Shown in pieces: positions 44,075-59,376 of a DNA stretch of 64,000 bases. The position numbers and the translations under genes are program-made. Positions within the stretch are counted from its first letter, which is position 1. Every line of letters starts with the position of its first letter. Source of the DNA: Entophlyctis helioformis (lineage: Eukaryota > Chytridiomycota > Chytridiomycetes > Chytridiales > Chytriomycetaceae); the NCBI GenBank assembly GCA_025526915.1, contig JAHLKH010000027.1:124001-188000 (forward strand). The letters run 5' to 3'. The notes under the pieces were generated by a model. It saw only the letters and a program-made list of their open reading frames with translations, was not told the DNA's origin and ran no database searches.

Positions 44075-47000
44075 TCAGTGCACTTGGCGATAGTCCTTGT
44101 CACCGAGCGACACCTGTCCTGACATGCTCGTCATGCCTGGCATCCCAGACATGGCCGACGGCAGTGACACGCCGTACGCGCTTGCGAGAGATCCAGCCAT
44201 GCCCGACATGGCGGCCGGCTGCGGCATGTACGTGAGCCCAGCAGCAGCAGCCACGGCGGCTGCCTGTGCAGCAGGGAACGTGGTGACTGGACGGTGCTGG
44301 CGGACGCCGAGCGGGTTCTTGGAATAGCTCAGACGGATGCCGCCCTTGGTTGAGATGGACAAATGCGTGCCGTATAGCTGAAAGAGCGCGGCAGTCGCAT
44401 ACTCGATGCTGTCAAACTGGTGGCGTGCGTCCACTGGTCAGTCACGCAGACGCATCCGGAGCAAGAAAACAGGACTGCTTACCTCGACGAAGCACATGGG
44501 CCCATTGGAGCGCATGCGGAAACACAGACGCTTGAAGCCAGGCTGCACGCTAAAGATCTGTCGCAGCTCCTCCTCCATCGTCTCGTGGGGCAGGTTGCCG
44601 ACATAGAGCGTGTTGCAGGGCGGGTTCTGGTCCATGCCCGAAAAGAAAGGAACCATGCCCGTCGTGGACGAAAGCGTGCCAGGGAAGCTGCTCGAATACA
44701 GGTACTGCGACTGTGATGTGGCAGTGGATGCGCCGTGCATGCCGCCCATCATGTTGCCATTGGGCCCGCCCATGCGATCACCATGAGGCGACATGCCCAT
44801 ATTGCCCATGCCATTCATGCCCACGTTGCCCATGCCGCCCATTCCCATGCCCATGCCGCCCATGCCATTCATGTGGCTGCTGTTGCCTCCACCAGCAATG
44901 TTCATCGACGAGGACTCCATGTTGCCCATTCCACTGCCAGATCCGTGGTTGCCATAGCCCATGCCCATGCTGCCCATGCCCATGCCCGAGCTCATGCCGC
45001 CGCTCGAGTTTCCGTACGTGCCGCTGCCCGAGAGAGAGGACGAGCCCGGCGCGAGACTCAGGTTGCTGAATCTGCCAGACAGGAGCGAGTCGCTGTTGTA
45101 CAGGAAGCTGTTGAATCCGCCACGCTCGGCGTTAAAGGCAGACGAGGCCGATGTGCCAAACAGCGATGATGAAGGCACGGAGGACGGGAGAGGGTCCAGG
45201 AGATCGGCATAGTCGGCCGGTACGTCAATGGGCAGAGAAGGCTGGAAGGGCGACGCCGTTTCTTGGTTGAGCAAGCCATACGATCCAAGGAAGCTGGCGC
45301 GCATGGAAGAGTCAAAGATGTCCGGGAACAGCGACAGTTTGTCGTCCATGGTGCGCATGGTCGACGAGAGCGACGCGGCGGCAGCAGCAGTGGAAGTGGC
45401 CGACGTGACGGCGATGCTGGCAGACGCAGATGCGGAAGGAGTGGCCGTTGAGGCGAGTTCCGCAGCAGCAGCAACAGGTGCAGGAGCCATGGCAGACGAT
45501 GCAGCAGGGAGCGGCGATACGGAAGTCGACACTGAGCGAGGGAAGGCAGCCGAGTTCGAGGACGATTTGAGGATGCCCGCCATGGCAGACACGGCGGAGT
45601 TGTCCAGATCGAGGGCTGACAGCGATGACGAGCCGAGGCTCGAGTGGGACAAGACGGATCCAGTGCTGCTGGCGACAGACGACGGCTGGCCGCCAAGAGC
45701 GCTGCTCCCAATGATGCTGCCAATGACCGAGATGGGCGAGACGCGGGGGATGCTGCCCGATCCGGCCGATCCACCAACAGCGCTGCTGCCATGGCCGTTT
45801 CCGATGCTGATGATGTTCTTTGAGTTCTTTCCAGATGCAGCAGCAGCAATGGGCAGCGACGAGCCGTGGAGAGCAGAAGAGCCCGTGGAAGAGCCGTTCG
45901 AGCTGTTTCCGACGACTGTAGAGTGATGGAAGGCGTCGCTGTTGGCAAGATCAAACCGAGCTGCGTAATCCTGCAGCGTGGCGTTGACCGCAGATTGGCT
46001 GGCGTTTGCATACTGCGACACGAGGGCAGCATGCGCCGAGTCCAGCTGGTTGCTGCTGGCTTGGCGCTTGACGTGGACGGTCTTGAGGTTCTTTTTGGCC
46101 ATCTCTGCCTTGAGGATGCAGCCGCGATCCGAGTCGATTCTGCAGCCGTTAAGCGTGTCTCTGGCTCGGAGCGCATCGATGCGAGTTGCAAACTTTGCGA
46201 ATCCAATCTGCGAGGCGGCGAGGCGATCCGTCAGCGTTCACAGCCCGGCAGGAGAGGCCAGATGACGATCGGATCAGCGGGACAAGGTGCGACGAGCAGG
46301 TGTCAGCAAGATGCCGTGTGGTACAGTTCGGTGCAGTGCAGTGCGATGCAATGTGGCAGCAACGACAACGCGAACATCGCAAAGCCAGGGTGCAAGAGGT
46401 CAAGTGGCACAGCCAGCGTGACATGGCACGGCACAGCACAGCACAGCACAGCAAGGCAAGGCACGGCCAGATACTCACCACCTGGCGCTTGAGCTGGCCG
46501 GTGTGGCCGTTCAAGGCGGCGGCGGCGAGAGGGGCGGTCAGAGGAGCATCGTCGGATGGGAGCAGCTGGGCCTTAAGAGCGGCGGCCTCGAAGCCGGGGC
46601 AGAAGACAAACATGTTCTGGAACTCTCGGTCGGTCACGTCGTCTGGGAATCCAACGACGAAGATGGTGGTGATGTCGTCGCCCGGCGGGTTGTGGCTGGC
46701 GGGTATGGATGGGGCGGGCGAGGCGGGCGTGGGCTGCGGAGACGGCGACTTGGAGTGCGACTGCGAGACGGGCCGCTGGTTGGCGTGGTGCGGCGACGAT
46801 GTCGGCGATGGGTGGAGCAGCGATGGCCGGTCGTCGTGGTCGTGGTGGTGGTGGTGGTGGTGGTGGTCGTGGTGGTCGTGGTGCGAGCATACGAGCAGAC
46901 AGCGTCAGTCAGGCTGCCAGCAGGCCAGGCCACGGGCGGCAGACGCCAGCGAGCTGTGACGGCGACGCTGACAAAGCGCGGCCAGCGACAGACGGACGCC

Positions 47001-47291
47001 TGCAGCGCAGATTCGGCAGTCTGGATGCAGCGTCGTCATAACAGCGTCGTCGATGTTTCCGACAGCCCGACTCAGCCAGCCAACGGGCCAGCTTGGACTG
47101 AAACTCACCTCGCCAGCAGCATCGCTGCCATTGGCGCCGGAGATGCTGCTGCTGCGGCTGCGGCCGGTGCCCTTGGCTGTGCGCGAGTCGATGGCGCCAT
47201 TGGCCACAGCTGGCGGGCCGGGTGCTGCTGCTGCTGCTGCTGAAGAGGTCGGTGGGGCTGCTGCCGGGCTGGCGCTGTTGCCCGCTCGCAT
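44075..47291 (-). CDS. WHI3: WHI3-type RNA-binding protein with two RRM domains
   Basis: Exons 47109-47291, about 46880-46479, 44483-46207 and 44075-44416. RRM1 spans an intron: [14 protein letters not shown] (RNP2 type) and [19 protein letters not shown], then [22 protein letters not shown]2 is nearly diagnostic: [54 protein letters not shown], and [18 protein letters not shown]. Yeast Whi3 binds CLN3 mRNA and forms condensates controlling cell cycle and polarity; the long Ser/Gly/Met-rich linker (about 44700-45950) and the Ala/Met end suit that. Before RRM1 a CCA repeat encodes a His run; I could not find the acceptor of this exon, and the frame may be broken in that repeat. Confidence 0.85.
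46842..46882. repeat. GGT trinucleotide repeat inside the WHI3-like gene
   Basis: A run of GGT units with two GGTCGT interruptions; on the coding strand it is CCA/CAC and encodes a poly-His stretch upstream of RRM1. Confidence 0.85.
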
Positions 47292-47661
47292 GGCCAGACG
47301 ATTTGAGGTCGGAAAAGAAAACCGTTGCGAGGCCTTGTGCGTGTTTGTGTGCGGGCTGCGGGCTGCGGGGGGCGGCTTGGACGTCGAGAGCGGTGCGCCG
47401 GTCAGAGGGTGTTGGCAAGAACAGCTGCAGGGGCCGTGGACTGGCTGCGGGTCAGGACGCAGCTGGATGTGGCACTGGCTGGCAAAGACTCGAAAACGGC
47501 CGCCCACCCATCTCCGACAGCGTCACGGCGCGACTTGCTCACGCGACAGAGGCTTTGGCGCGGGCGGGGTTCCCGCACTGCATCTGTAGAGCTGCACCGC
47601 CGATGTCGGACACTGCATCTGGCACTGTAAAAGGAATGTATTCTACACAAGAGAGTACCGT
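47292..47661. other. Intergenic region upstream of WHI3-like gene
   Basis: 370 bp between the WHI3-like start and the GPCR stop. G-rich plus strand (GGGCTGCGGGCTGCGGGGGG at 47357-47376) with no gene or clear TATA box. Confidence 0.5.
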
Positions 47662-49315
47662 CTACTGCCTATCCATCTCGCGGCGTGGCGATGCCGAGCG
47701 ATGCACAATCGGATGCGCGTGCTGCTGGCCATGGCCATGGCCAAACACGGCGGCGGCAGGCAACGGTGCGATCAGCATCGGCATCGGCATCGGCGGCGCG
47801 GCGGGCGAGTTGCCAGTGCTGCCACTCACTGCCGTGCTGCGATCGAGCGACGTCTGGCCGTCTGCCATGGACGCCGGGATCGGGAACAGACCAGCTTCAC
47901 TGTCCATGGCCGACAGCACCGAGTGTGTGGGCGGTGTCCATTCCCAAGTCTCCTGGCCGCCTGCCATGGTCATGGCGTCGCTGTCGAACCTTTGGTCGTA
48001 CTCGGTGCTGCCCGTCATGTGCGGGCTCGGCATCTGGCCATACACGCGCGGCGGCGACTGGATGCTGGACGCCTGCATGAACTGCGAGTTGTGGAACGGC
48101 TTGGCGTGGCGCTGCGATCCGCCGTTGCTGTGCTGTGCCTTGGACGATGCTGCTGCTGCGGGATAGATGCCGTTGCTGGACACGGTCAGCACAACCGACA
48201 TGGTGCTGGCAGTCTGCGATGCGGGCGGCGAACTGCCGCCTGAGCCGGTGTCGCGCTGGCTCGAGTGCGCAACCATGATCACAAAGTTGATGAAGCCGCC
48301 GAGCGAGTTCAGGATCGCCTGTGCAATGCCCAGAGCAAACATTCCCGATCCCGTGGCTGCCTGCGTCATGCGGTTGACGGTGGCGGGAAACCAGATGATG
48401 CAGAACGCCGCCACGAACCACATCATGCGTTTGGCGAGCACGGTCTGGTAGCGGTCCATACCCGACGCACCGGCCGCTTTGCCCACCGTCGACAGCACCG
48501 TCATCCGCTTGCGTGTGGCCGTCAGCGTCGCCTGCAGCGACCGCACGCGGTACCACGTCAACCCATACGCAAGCACGCTGCCGACAAACGCGATCCAGAT
48601 GGGGATGTACAGCCACAGGATGCGGTAGTCCGAGTAGTCGCGCGATATCCAGCAGTACAGGTCGGCGTCGCCCACCATGCCCGTGACGCCGTCGGGCTTG
48701 TAGAACAGCACGGCGAGGACAAACGGGAGGGGTGCCACGAAGCAGGCGGCGATCATGAGCGGCATGATGCGGTCGAGCGTGCGTGCAGAGCCTTGGAAGA
48801 AGACAATGTACACCATCGAGATGGCCATGACGAGCGAGATGTATGCCGACGCGGGCGAGAACTCTTGGATCGAGATGGCTTGCGCTGTGCACCATGCCGA
48901 CCCGAGCAGCGTGTCGCCAAAGTTGTCAAGCGGCCATCGTGCGCCAAACCGGCCGACTGTCGAGCGAGGTGTGAGGTGTGGGAGGTGGAGAGTGAGCGAC
49001 GGGAATGAGGAGGAGACTCACGGGCATCAAGGCCGTCGGCGACTGTGAGAGCGATAATGAGGTTGCCCATGGTGTTGTCAAAGAGGTGCGATCGGTTGAA
49101 CCGCAGCTGTCCAAAGCATGCCATGCCGTGCCATGCCATATGAGGGTCAGTCTCGGCCAGCTGGCTCCACAGGGCAGCCACAGCAGACATGAAAGCCACA
49201 GGGCAGCCACACGACAACGTACCCATGCAATGCCAGCAACACCAAGGAGCGACAATGACGCCGACGTGCGTGTGAGAGTGGAGAGCAGGCTGAGCTGGTC
49301 GTTCGAGTAACCCAT
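47662..49315 (-). CDS. Seven-transmembrane receptor of the fungal cAMP-receptor-like/Git3 type
   Basis: Three exons (49223-49315, 49022-49106, 47662-48956) give 490 residues with closed frames. Hydrophobic segments in order: SLSLLGVAGIAW, NLIIALTVADGL, YISLVMAISMVYIVFF, MIAACFVAPLPFVLAVLF, WLYIPIWIAFVGSVLAYGLTW, MMWFVAAFCIIWF and FALGIAQAILNSLGGFINFVIMV, seven in all. RTSASLSLL, the WC in GSAWCTAQA with a later CW (DLYCWISRDYSDYRILW), and the cytoplasmic loop YRVRSLQATLTATRKRM fit cAMP-receptor/Gpr1-like GPCRs. The 170-residue tail is Ser/Pro/His-rich and probably cytosolic. Ligand unknown; nutrient or zoospore signalling is speculation. TM1 is formed across an intron and looks short. Confidence 0.82.
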
Positions 49316-49724
49316 GCCTGGTCAAGAATGTATGTGCAGTGCTGACTGGTCTATGTGGCAAGTTGGGGAGGCGAGGCGAGGCGAGGGAGTGCGGGCAGCA
49401 TATAAGCTGGGCATGCCGCGGAGCCTGCCGCCACCGTCTGTTCCAGAAATAGCACACGTGCACAATGTGGCGCGCTTCTGCAAAACCGTCGCGCCGGCCA
49501 CGCGTTGCTGTGGCAAAGAGTCACGACCGAGTGGCACAGTTGCACAAGATGCCGCCTTGCAGATTCATTCAGCCGCTTGTTTACTTGGCTGACCGATACC
49601 CGAGCGGAGCAACATGCAGTGATAGAATGCAAGAGGCGTTTATAGAAGCGTACAAGAGGTACGAGACGAAAGAAGAGAAAAAGTGTTTGTGTAGAGAGAG
49701 TATCAGATTCACAGAGCAAGATGC
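49316..49724. other. Intergenic region upstream of the receptor gene
   Basis: About 410 bp. It contains CATATAAGC at 49399-49407, a TATA-like site roughly 85-95 bp upstream of the receptor ATG, and GCGAGGCGAGGCGAG repeats at 49371-49386. AT-richer sequence at 49620-49720 probably holds the 3' end of the next minus-strand gene. Confidence 0.5.
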
Positions 49725-52700
49725 TTATTGCAGCGCAGCATCCGAGGGAACAGCAGCATTAGGATCGAGAGCCTCAGCATCAGCATCCGCCCATTCCTGG
49801 TACTGCACTTCAAGCGATTCGAGCTGTGCTTTCAACGACTTGACCTCAATCTCGAGAATCTGGCGGTCGGTCAAGAGCTCCTTGATCTTCTTGTAAGCCT
49901 GTGCGGACAGCTTGTCAAACTTGTGCTTGTTCTCCTCCATGATCTGGATGAGACGGTCCTTGGACACGAGCGACGACGCAAGCTCTTCTTGGGTTTGGTC
50001 GAGCTTGTGTGTAAGGGCGACGTTGCGGTCGCGCGTGTCCGCAAGCTCTGCTTCGAGCATGGCGATGCGGTTGAGCGTCTCGGCATCGACACCAGAGTGC
50101 GTCTGCTCAGCCTCGGTTTGCGTCGTGATCTCCTTGAGCATTGCGCCGCGCGTTTGGATCTGCACGTGGCGGACACGCTTCTTGCGCTTGGCAGGATCGG
50201 CAGCAGCCTGAGGGGCAGCGACAGGGGCAGCGGCAGCGACAGCAGCGGGCTGTGCATGCATGGTTGCATCCGACTGAGAGGGCTGTGCAGGTGCGGGAGA
50301 TGGAGACTTGCGAGGAGCAGCGGGAGACGATGCGACAGCCATGGCAGCAAGAGCAGTGACGGCGGCAGCGGCAGAAATGCGGTCGTCCTCGGCCGTATCC
50401 GTAGCAAACGATCGTGACTGTGCAGGAGGCACGGGCGACGAGGATGCAGGCGGCGGCGTCAGGTTCTTTGGAGGCTGAGACGCCTGAGGCGGCGTGGAAA
50501 TGGGCGGAACAGGCGAGCTGCGCATGGACTCTGGGGGCGTCATGCGGCCAGGAGCCGCGGGAGCTGGAGCCGGAGCCGGAGCCGGAGGCTGGGATGGCAG
50601 GTTCTGTGTGTATCCATTGCCGAAGCCCGTGTTGAACTTGACCTCGTCAGATGCCATGATGGCGCCGACGGCATTCAGCTGGCGGTCGATGGTGTCCATA
50701 AACCCAGCCGTCTGCAAGCCTGCAGGCTCAGGAAGAGCAGCGGGATATGACGGCGAAGCAGCGCCGGCGATGGCGGCACGGTCATCCAGAGCGCTTGTCT
50801 GCGCAAGGATCGATTCGCCGCCAAACAGCGGCGATGACGAGAACGAAGGCAGTGCAATGGGCTCGGAAGCCTCTGGACCAGCAGCAGTGGAGTTGCCGCC
50901 GGCCGACGTGTACGTGTCCATCGAGTCGGCAGCCGCAGCCACACGCGACGAGAGGCGTGGTCCGACGGAGCCAGCGGGCGGGTGCACAGGAGCATACTCG
51001 CCCTCGTAGTAGCCGTCCAGACCGTCGTCGTCGTCGTCTTCGTCGTCCTCGCCATCGTCGTAGACAATCTCATTGGCAACTTCGCCAAAGCTGACGCCGA
51101 GGCCGGGACGGCGGGTCTTGGCAACAACAGGCCTGGGCGACTCGATCTCCAGCAGCTCGTATGTGGCGTTGGCGTTGAATTCGGTGTTGCGGAGCAGCTC
51201 GTCATCCATCCAGTCAAAGTCGTCCTCCTCCTGGCTGCTGTTGCTGTTGCTGTTGCCGTTGCCATTGCCGTCGTCGTAGTAATTGTCGTTGGAGCGGTTA
51301 GCGTTGCTGAACGGAGAGTCATCGCCATCGTCGTAGGACATCCGACGACCCTGCTCGTTGTTGGCATTCCAAGGCTGCGACTGCGTGGCAAACGTGGGGG
51401 CAGTGCGACGCGGCGACTCGGCCTGGCCATTCTGCTGCTGCTGCTGCTGCTGCTGCTGAGGGCTGTCAGAGGGAGGCAGCGGCATGGCCTGGTTCATGTA
51501 GCTCATCCAGTCCTCCTGCTGGCTCAGACGCTCTTCGGCAATCTTGGGCAGGTCAAACGACATTTGCATGGGCTGGTCCTTGAGTGGCGCAGGTGGCGGA
51601 GTGTTGTTGTTGGGCACGCGCTGATCAAACGACTGCTGCTGTTGCTGTTGCTGCATCTGCATCTGCTGCTGGAACATGGCTTGCATGTCGTTGGGCTTGT
51701 TGATAGGCGACGGCATCTGCTGCATCTGCTGGGCCTGCTGCTGCTGGGCCAGCGCAGCCTTGGCACGCTCGTAGGCCGTGTAGTCGCCCGTGGGGATCTG
51801 GTTCTGGTAGTTGGTCACCGTGCGGGTAGGCAGCTGGATGGGAGGGCCGCGCTGTGCACGGCACAAGCGTCCATCAAGAGTGGCGTGCAAGTGGATGGGT
51901 CAGTTGGATGGCATCGACACGCAAGGCACATGGCAAGGCTTGGACGCACCTGCTGGGGGCCACCCATACTGGCACCGCGGGGGAGCTGGCCTGGAGCCTG
52001 CTGCTGGTTCTGCTGGTTCTGCTGGTTCTGCTGGGGCGGCATGGGCGGCATCGAGCGCATGCTTGGACTCTGGCCGTTCTGGCTGCCGGAGCCAGGCGCA
52101 TACGGGTCGTACTCGACCTTGAGTGGCGCGTACTTTGGTGCATTGCCAGACTGCTGCGGCTGGCCGTCGTCGGTCTGGTCGTCTTGCTGCGACTGCTGCT
52201 GCTGCTTCTTCTTGCCCCACGGGAAGAACGAGCCCTTGGAGCTCTTCTTGCTGGTCGACTCTGCAGCACCCATCTGCTGCTGCTGCGCTGCGGCTGCGGG
52301 GGAGGACCGGTGTTTTTCAGAAAGTCTGCGAGGATCTGGGTGTCGCTGGGGGCCTGCACGGGCGGCTGGTCGGCGAGAAGGTCGTCGATGGAGTTGCGAC
52401 GGCGGCCAGCGGGACCGGCAGAGGCAACCATGGACGGAGGGGGGCCGTTGAAGTTGGGGTTGCCAGCGACGTTGCCGTTGTTGTTGCCGTTGTTGTTGGT
52501 TGGGCCAGCAGGGCCAGAACCAAAGCCGGCGGGGCCTTGGGGCGGCGCAGGGAGCGGAGCGGAGCCAGACGGGCCGGCGGCTGCAGGCGGAGCGGCGGAA
52601 TGGGGCGGCGGTGGAGGGCTGTGCACCGTCGGGACGGCCACGGGCGGCACAAAGAGCGTGTCGCGCAGGAACGAGTTGCGTCCGGGGCGACGCTGCTGCA

Positions 52701-53343
52701 GGTCCTGCTGCTCGCGCTGGAACGCCGCATAGTCGCTGTCAAAGTCAAAGTCGATGCCCATGGGGTTGCTGTTGCTGGCGTTCTGCTGCTGCTGCTGGCT
52801 GCTGCTGGCTGCTGCTGAGGGGGGCGGCGTAGACATGCCCATCGGCGGCATCAGGGCGGCATCATGGGCGGCATCATGGGCGGCATCATGGCGGCATCTG
52901 CGGAGGCATCATGGGGCACCAGGGCCGCCAGGGCCGCCCGACTTCATCTGGCGCTGGATCTGCTCCATGTGCTGCTGCATCATCTGCATCTGCTGCTGCA
53001 TCTGCTGCGGCGTCAGCATGTTGGGCGGGATCATTGGCGGCATCATCGGCAGCTTCGGCGGCATCATGGCCGGGTTGCCGTTGCTGGGGTTGCCGTCGTT
53101 GGGAGGGTTGGGGCCGTTAAAGCTGACCGGTGGCGGCATCGGCATGTTGGGCATGTTCGGCATGTTGGGCATGTTGGGCATGGGCGGCGGCATCGGCATG
53201 TTGGGCATGTTCGGCATGCCGGGCATCTGCATGTTCTGCATCTGCTGCTGCATCTGCTGCTGCATCATCTGCATCTGCTGCTGCATCTGCTGCGGCGTCA
53301 GTGGCGTCTGGCCAGGATTGAATTTGGGCTGCGGCGCAGACAT
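49725..53343 (-). CDS. Large Gln/Pro/Met/Asn-rich protein with C-terminal coiled coil
   Basis: Not recognised. Starting MSAPQPKFNPGQTPL, it has two QQMQQQMQMMQQ blocks separated by MPNMPNMPMPPP repeats, then a segment with NSFLRDTLFVPPVAVP and RRRNSIDDLLADQPPVQ, then MGAAESTSKKSSKGSFFPWG, Gln runs, an acidic stretch, Ala/Pro-rich linkers, a basic PAKRKKRVRHVQIQTRG, and about 130 residues of coiled coil (AETLNRIAMLEAELADTRDR onward) to the stop. One clear intron is 51852-51949. The frame breaks at 52850-52920 inside GCATCATGGGCG repeats and at the G5 run 52299-52303; one more C on the coding strand there joins NTGPPP to AAAAQQQMGAAES. About 1,190 residues. Composition suggests a condensate or scaffold protein. 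Two genes, with the second starting at 52273, is the alternative. Confidence 0.55.
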
Positions 53344-54196
53344 GTGCACAGGTGCGGGCTCTGCGCTGCGCAATGGTGTGGAGAGGATGGTCTATGAGGC
53401 GAGGGAAAGAGCGTGGCGGCGCAGCGGTTCGGTGGCGGCGGCGGCGGCGGCAGGCGGGAGGAGGGCCGTGTACGCTACGAGGTCGTCTCTGTGTTGGCCC
53501 AGCAGCAGCCAGCCAGGCGCCAGGCATCAACGGTCTCGGTCAGTCACACATGGCGTCACTGGGCAGCCAACTGGGCAGCCAACTGGGGCAGCGGACACAA
53601 ACGCCAGCCGGCGCAGCGAAGCGGCAATTCGGCGGCGTTGTGCGGCGTTGTGCACCTGCCGCTGCCTACGGCCGCTGGTCGGTCAGGCCGTCCAAAACGG
53701 CAGGGCCTCCATCGCGCCATGGCCCAGCCAGTGCGTCTCGACTGTCAGGCGGCCTCCAGTGCGGGCAGGCCAGCACCACACTCAACGACTCTCAACGACT
53801 CTGTAACATACAGTGGTTTGACTTTTGGGGGTGAACCGACAAGCCGGAGAGGCGTCCAGCAAGCAGTCCTCAAACAGTCTTCAGGAACTGGCTTGTCACG
53901 TGATGCGCACGGGATAACCAAAGATGGCCTGTCGCGGCGATTTGTCCGTGTGCTGACAAACCGCCGCAAGATGCTCCTTACAGCCCGTGCTGCTGCTGCT
54001 GCTGCGTCTGTCTCGGCCTGCATGCACATGCGCATGCCGGCTGGCCGGACAGCATTCCTGTCATCGTCTGCCTTTGCATCCCAGTTTGCAAAGAATAGCC
54101 CGGCCGGCCACACTCTGCCAGCCAACGGCCAGCCAAGCCATCCAGGTTGGTTCGAAAACGCCTGCCAAGACTTGTAGATCGGATGCATTGACGAAG
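53344..54196. other. Intergenic region between Gln-rich gene and thioesterase
   Basis: About 850 bp shared by two divergent genes. It holds GGCAGCCAACTGG direct repeats (53563-53590), an E-box TCACGTGA at 53896-53903 and a (GCTGCT)n run at 53985-54005. A 254-codon open frame on the plus strand (53413-54177) shows no family features, so I do not call a gene. Confidence 0.5.
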
Positions 54197-55992
54197 ATGC
54201 TTTGCGACAACCACAACCGCAACCGCAACAACCATGCAGAGGCAGACAGGCACCCGCTTGCTGCACTGGACAGGCTGCATCCGTCGCGCGCACGCTCCAG
54301 CACAAGCCATCGTCTGTGGATGGACTCGTTCCGCCAGAAGCTTGCTTCGCGGTCGGCGTCCTCGGCTTCGAAGAATGCCACGACGGCATCGTCGGTGCCC
54401 GCCATGCCGGCACCAAAGCGGCCAAGGGACTCGTATGTCGAAGAGTTCCTGCGATTCAAGTCCGACCCTGCCTTTCTGGACGAGTACCTCAACACCTACG
54501 GCTCCATCCGGTATGCCGATCTGTTGCCTATCGCACCGAATGGGCCGGGGTGATCTGATCGCATCGCATCGAACCGTTGCATCAATATTCATCCAGTGTC
54601 GGCAAGGTGCTTGAAGACCTCGATGCCCTGGCGGCTGCGGTGGCGTTCCTCCATATCGAAGCATTCGACAACGCGGGCGAGAGTGCGCTGACCGTTGTGA
54701 CGGCAAGCGTCGATCGCATCGACTTGCTGCGCAGCATCCCGACGGACCAGGATGTCAAAATGAGCGGCTTTGTCACCTATGTCGGATCGTCTTCCATCGA
54801 GATCTCGCTCACGATGGAGACGTGTCCCAATGGCGCTCCTCCGCCTGGAAAGGAAGGCTTTGGGTTTGACGCCTCGCTTGCCAGCAACGATCCAAAGTCT
54901 GATCTGATCTTGACGGCCAAGTTTGTCATGGTGCGGCACTGCTGGCAGTCTCTCCTTGCCGATGCAGGTAACGCTGACGCTGTGCATGCCAGGTTGCGCT
55001 CAATCCCAAGACGGGCCGTGCAACAAAGGTCAACAACTTGCTCATTGAAACCGAGCGCGACAGACGCCTCTTTGAACTGGGGGAAGGTACGGGGCATCCA
55101 GCATGGCATTGCATTCGCGTGGATATTCGCGCGCTGGCACTCATCGATCGTTGTGTGGTGGCAGAACACAAGAATGCAAAGAAGAGAGCCAAAGCGACCG
55201 AGCTGTCCAAGGCTCCGCCCAAGGACGAGGAAATGCTGCTTATCCATGATCTGTACCGCGAGTACAAGCAGTACCAAAGCCCCGACTCAATGGTTCCCAA
55301 GCCAGACGATGTTATCTGGATGAAGGACACGGCGCAAGAGTCGCTGACGGTCTGCATGCCGCAAGATCGCAACTTGCATGGAAAGATCTTTGGTAATCCA
55401 GGAGTGCTCTCGTTTGGGGCACGGCCCGCTTGTCGAGTTGCAGTCTGACCATGGGGCTTGGACAGGTGGATACCTGATGCGCCTTGCTTTTGAGCTTGCG
55501 TATGCAAACGCGCTCATCTTTGCCAAGTCGCCGATTGTGTTTGTCGCACTGGACGACATCACGTTCCGCTTGCCAGTCAATATCGGATCGCTCCTCTGTC
55601 TGCGATCCCAGGTCGTCTACTCGCTTGGCCCGCCATCCAAGAGCATGCAGGTGTCTGTTGTTGCCGATGTCATCAATCCATTGCACGGCCCTGGACGCGA
55701 GACGGTGAGTTGAAGCGCGTGGACCACATCTGTTGCTCGCCTGTCGGACGGAAGGGTACATGCTAGTGCTAATCCGCCGGATCGTGCCAATCCATCGACA
55801 TGGCAGACCAACACGTTCCATTTCACGTTTGCAGCGCCAAAGTCAGACAGCGTCCCGCGCGTTGTGCCTCAGACGTACGACGAGAGCATGCAGTTCATTG
55901 AGGGCCGACGCCGCAAGCTGCGATGGGTCCAGCAGCAGATCTCGCACCGCGGGCTTTTGCCTGTCGATGGCGAATCCGTGCCACACCATTGA
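54197..55992 (+). CDS. ACOT9: ACOT9-type acyl-CoA thioesterase (double hot-dog), mitochondrial
   Basis: Six exons (54197-54510, 54597-54930, 54993-55086, 55165-55392, 55466-55704, 55807-55992) give 464 residues in frame. Two hot-dog domains are seen: first YLNTYGSIRVGKVLEDLDAL, SALTVVTASVDRID, KMSGFVTYVGSSSIEISLTM and AKFVMVALNPKTG; second PQDRNLHGKIFGGYLMRLAF, ALDDITFRLPVNIGSLL and NTFHFTF with the family ending VPRVVPQTYDESMQFIEGRR. The N-terminus is Arg/Ser-rich (HPSRARSSTSHRLWMDSFR), compatible with import into mitochondria. It hydrolyses acyl-CoA to fatty acid and CoA. Confidence 0.92.
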
Positions 55993-56142
55993 AAGCCAAA
56001 GCGGATTTCTTGACGAGAGCATTAAATGAATCACTTATCCTGGCATCCACGCACAAACAACCAGATCTCAACCACAGCACGGCACAGCACGGCACGGCAC
56101 TTTGCCTCCTCGCATAGCACATCACAGCCGTATCTCTTGTAA

Positions 56143-59200
<3,058 letters not shown>

Positions 59201-59376
59201 AAAGGTGGCGCTGTCCTTTGGCCGTCCGACGCGTTTGATGGCGTGGTTTCTGGCCACTCTCCCGCGCCACCCTTGCAGTCATCCCATCCCATCCCATCGA
59301 TCCAAGCCATCAAATCCATCATTCCATGATCGCCGTATAAGCTGTCTTATTCATTTCATGGCTTGGGCATTAAAAG

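Noticed and set aside
53413..54177. 254-codon open frame upstream of the thioesterase
   Set aside because: High GC makes long chance frames common here; composition is erratic and no motif is visible.
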